From NCBI GenBank assembly GCA_013153405.1, contig JAADEM010000072.1, forward strand, positions 1 through 52,187: a DNA stretch of 52,187 nucleotides, written 5' to 3'. The notes below the pieces were generated by a model. That model was not told where the DNA came from. It did no database searches and saw only the letters and a list, made by a program, of their open reading frames with translations. Position 1 is the first letter of the stretch, and each line of letters opens with the position of its first letter. This document shows, piece by piece, positions 51,118 to 52,187 of the stretch. The DNA is from Chlorobiota bacterium. Lineage in GTDB: Bacteria; Bacteroidota; Bacteroidia; Bacteroidales; Marinilabiliaceae. The translations under genes and the position numbers were made by a program.

Positions 51118-52137
51118 ATGATTAACAAAATAGAAGAACTTAAGAAAGAGATTGAATCACTGAAAGCCGATTCGGCAGAAGCAGCAGAACAGCTTAGAAT
51201 TAAATACCTGAGTAAGAAAGGTATTCTTTCCCAGCTTTTCGATGAGTTCAAAACAATTCCAAACGAGCAGAAAAGAGAAGTAGGACAGGCACTTAACAGT
51301 CTGAAAACATTTGTCAAGGAAAAAATAAACGAGCTTAAGGAGAGCTTTGACAATAAAGGAGATGAAGGTCCGGATATGGATCTGACCCTTCCCGGAACCT
51401 CTTTCGAGCTTGGAGGAAGACATCCGCTTTCAATAGTACGGAATGAGATAATCGACATATTTGCACGTCTGGGCTTCACCGTTTCCGAAGGACCGGAAAT
51501 AGAAGACGACTGGCACGTATTTACAGCCCTTAATTTTCCTGAGGAACACCCTGCACGTGATATGCAGGATACATTTTTCATCGCTCAAGGCCCGGATGTA
51601 CTGCTTCGCACTCACACCTCTTCTGTTCAGGTACGAGAAATGGAAAAGACAAAACCGCCTATCCGTGCCATTTTCCCGGGACGGGTTTTCCGTAACGAAG
51701 CTATTTCGGCCCGGGCACACTGTATCTTCCATCAGGTAGAAGGCCTTTACATCGACGAAAACGTTTCATTTGCCGACCTGAAGCAGACTCTTCTTTATTT
51801 TGCAAAAGAGATGTTCGGACAGGATACAAAAATACGCCTCAGGCCATCTTACTTTCCTTTTACCGAACCTTCAGCCGAGATGGATATCTCTTGCTCTCTT
51901 TGCGGTGGGAAAGGTTGTAATGTGTGTAAATACACCGGATGGGTAGAGATACTGGGTTGCGGAATGGTAGACCCGAATGTTCTTGAGAATAACAACATAG
52001 ACAATAAGAAATATACAGGTTTTGCTTTCGGAATGGGTATTGAGCGCATTACAATGCTCCGGTATCAGATAAAAGATATCCGCCTGTTCTTTGAAAATGA
52101 TGTTCGTTTTCTGAAGCAGTTCAAATCAGTGGATTAA
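51118..52137 (+). CDS. pheS: Phenylalanyl-tRNA synthetase alpha subunit
   Basis: The 339-residue class II synthetase subunit charges tRNA-Phe with the beta subunit. Residues 1-80 form the tRNA-binding coiled coil. The catalytic core includes [50 protein letters not shown], and the C-terminal [17 protein letters not shown] four-cysteine cluster ([12 protein letters not shown], about residues 260-271) may bind zinc, as in some other PheS proteins. pheT is not next to it in this window, because a terminator follows. Confidence 0.96.
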   Translation: MINKIEELKKEIESLKADSAEAAEQLRIKYLSKKGILSQLFDEFKTIPNEQKREVGQALNSLKTFVKEKINELKESFDNKGDEGPDMDLTLPGTSFELGGRHPLSIVRNEIIDIFARLGFTVSEGPEIEDDWHVFTALNFPEEHPARDMQDTFFIAQGPDVLLRTHTSSVQVREMEKTKPPIRAIFPGRVFRNEAISARAHCIFHQVEGLYIDENVSFADLKQTLLYFAKEMFGQDTKIRLRPSYFPFTEPSAEMDISCSLCGGKGCNVCKYTGWVEILGCGMVDPNVLENNNIDNKKYTGFAFGMGIERITMLRYQIKDIRLFFENDVRFLKQFKSVD

Positions 52138-52160
52138 ATTGATATTTTTGAAAATATAGC

Positions 52161-52186
52161 AGCGGGGGACCGGAAGTTCTCCCGCT
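52161..52186 (+). terminator. Intrinsic terminator after pheS
   Basis: AGCGGGGGA / TCTCCCGCT forms a 9-bp GC-rich stem with one G-T pair. The window ends in the first T residues after it. Confidence 0.65.
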
Positions 52187-52187
52187 T

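Noticed and set aside
1-52187. CRISPR array, prophage or transposase-bearing insertion sequence
   Set aside because: No regularly spaced repeats, phage structural genes or transposase motifs were seen; the repeats found are short and non-coding.

Overview
This window looks like a chromosomal segment of an AT-rich member of the Bacteroidota, probably Bacteroidales-like. The grounds are the many TAnnTTTG promoter boxes, an N-succinylornithine transcarbamylase of the Bacteroides type, a DUF4369/TlpA-like thioredoxin, a membrane LytTR regulator, and lipoprotein or secreted peptidyl-prolyl isomerases with charged insertions. No phage, plasmid, insertion sequence with a transposase, rRNA or CRISPR array is visible. 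One tRNA (Val, anticodon GAC) is present.

Layout. (1) 1-2.5 kb: the tail of a membrane protein, a nested inverted-repeat terminator, carA, and a predicted outer-membrane barrel protein. (2) 2.6-16.3 kb: one long minus-strand arginine/proline supercluster, in transcription order argR, a GNAT acyltransferase, argG, argC, argD, an HNH/NUMOD4-type protein, proC, proB, proA, argF' (succinylornithine transcarbamylase), argB, argE, a broken toxin-antitoxin pair, argH. carB is divergent from argR. The shared control region holds two ARG-box-like palindromes with exactly the 21-bp centre spacing of classical ArgR operators. (3) 19.6-24.7 kb: a repeat-filled convergent junction, a class 3 aldehyde dehydrogenase, comF, a phosphatidylserine decarboxylase, a DUF2461 protein and ispD. 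(4) 24.7-32.4 kb: a minus-strand operon rsfS, ftsH, LUD-domain protein, cdsA, second psd, then three cyclophilin-type isomerases. The last is fused to a trypsin-like domain that has lost its catalytic residues. (5) 32.5-41.9 kb: birA, arsC-like, prfB with a textbook programmed frameshift, tRNA-Val, a secreted EEP-family protein, cardiolipin synthase, ribD, prmC, an ACP phosphodiesterase-like protein and an SpmA-SpmB fusion. (6) 42-52 kb: TlpA-like thioredoxin, LytTR regulator, alpha/beta-hydrolase-like protein, PPK2, hemerythrin, transketolase, pdxB and pheS.

How it works together. The supercluster, carA and carB would make arginine from glutamate through N-succinyl intermediates (Pro90 in ArgF' marks this specificity) and proline from glutamate, with ArgR probably repressing both its own operon and carB. 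The psd, cdsA and cls genes serve membrane phospholipid synthesis. rsfS, prfB, prmC, pheS and tRNA-Val serve translation.

The most notable points are the probable two-way ArgR operator, the frameshifted antitoxin and trimmed toxin lodged inside the arg operon, the homing-endonuclease-like gene in the same operon, the pseudoprotease-cyclophilin fusion, a family of short inverted-repeat elements sitting only in convergent gene junctions, and a nested palindrome that swallows the comF start codon. Functional calls are from sequence reading and family knowledge; no database search was run.
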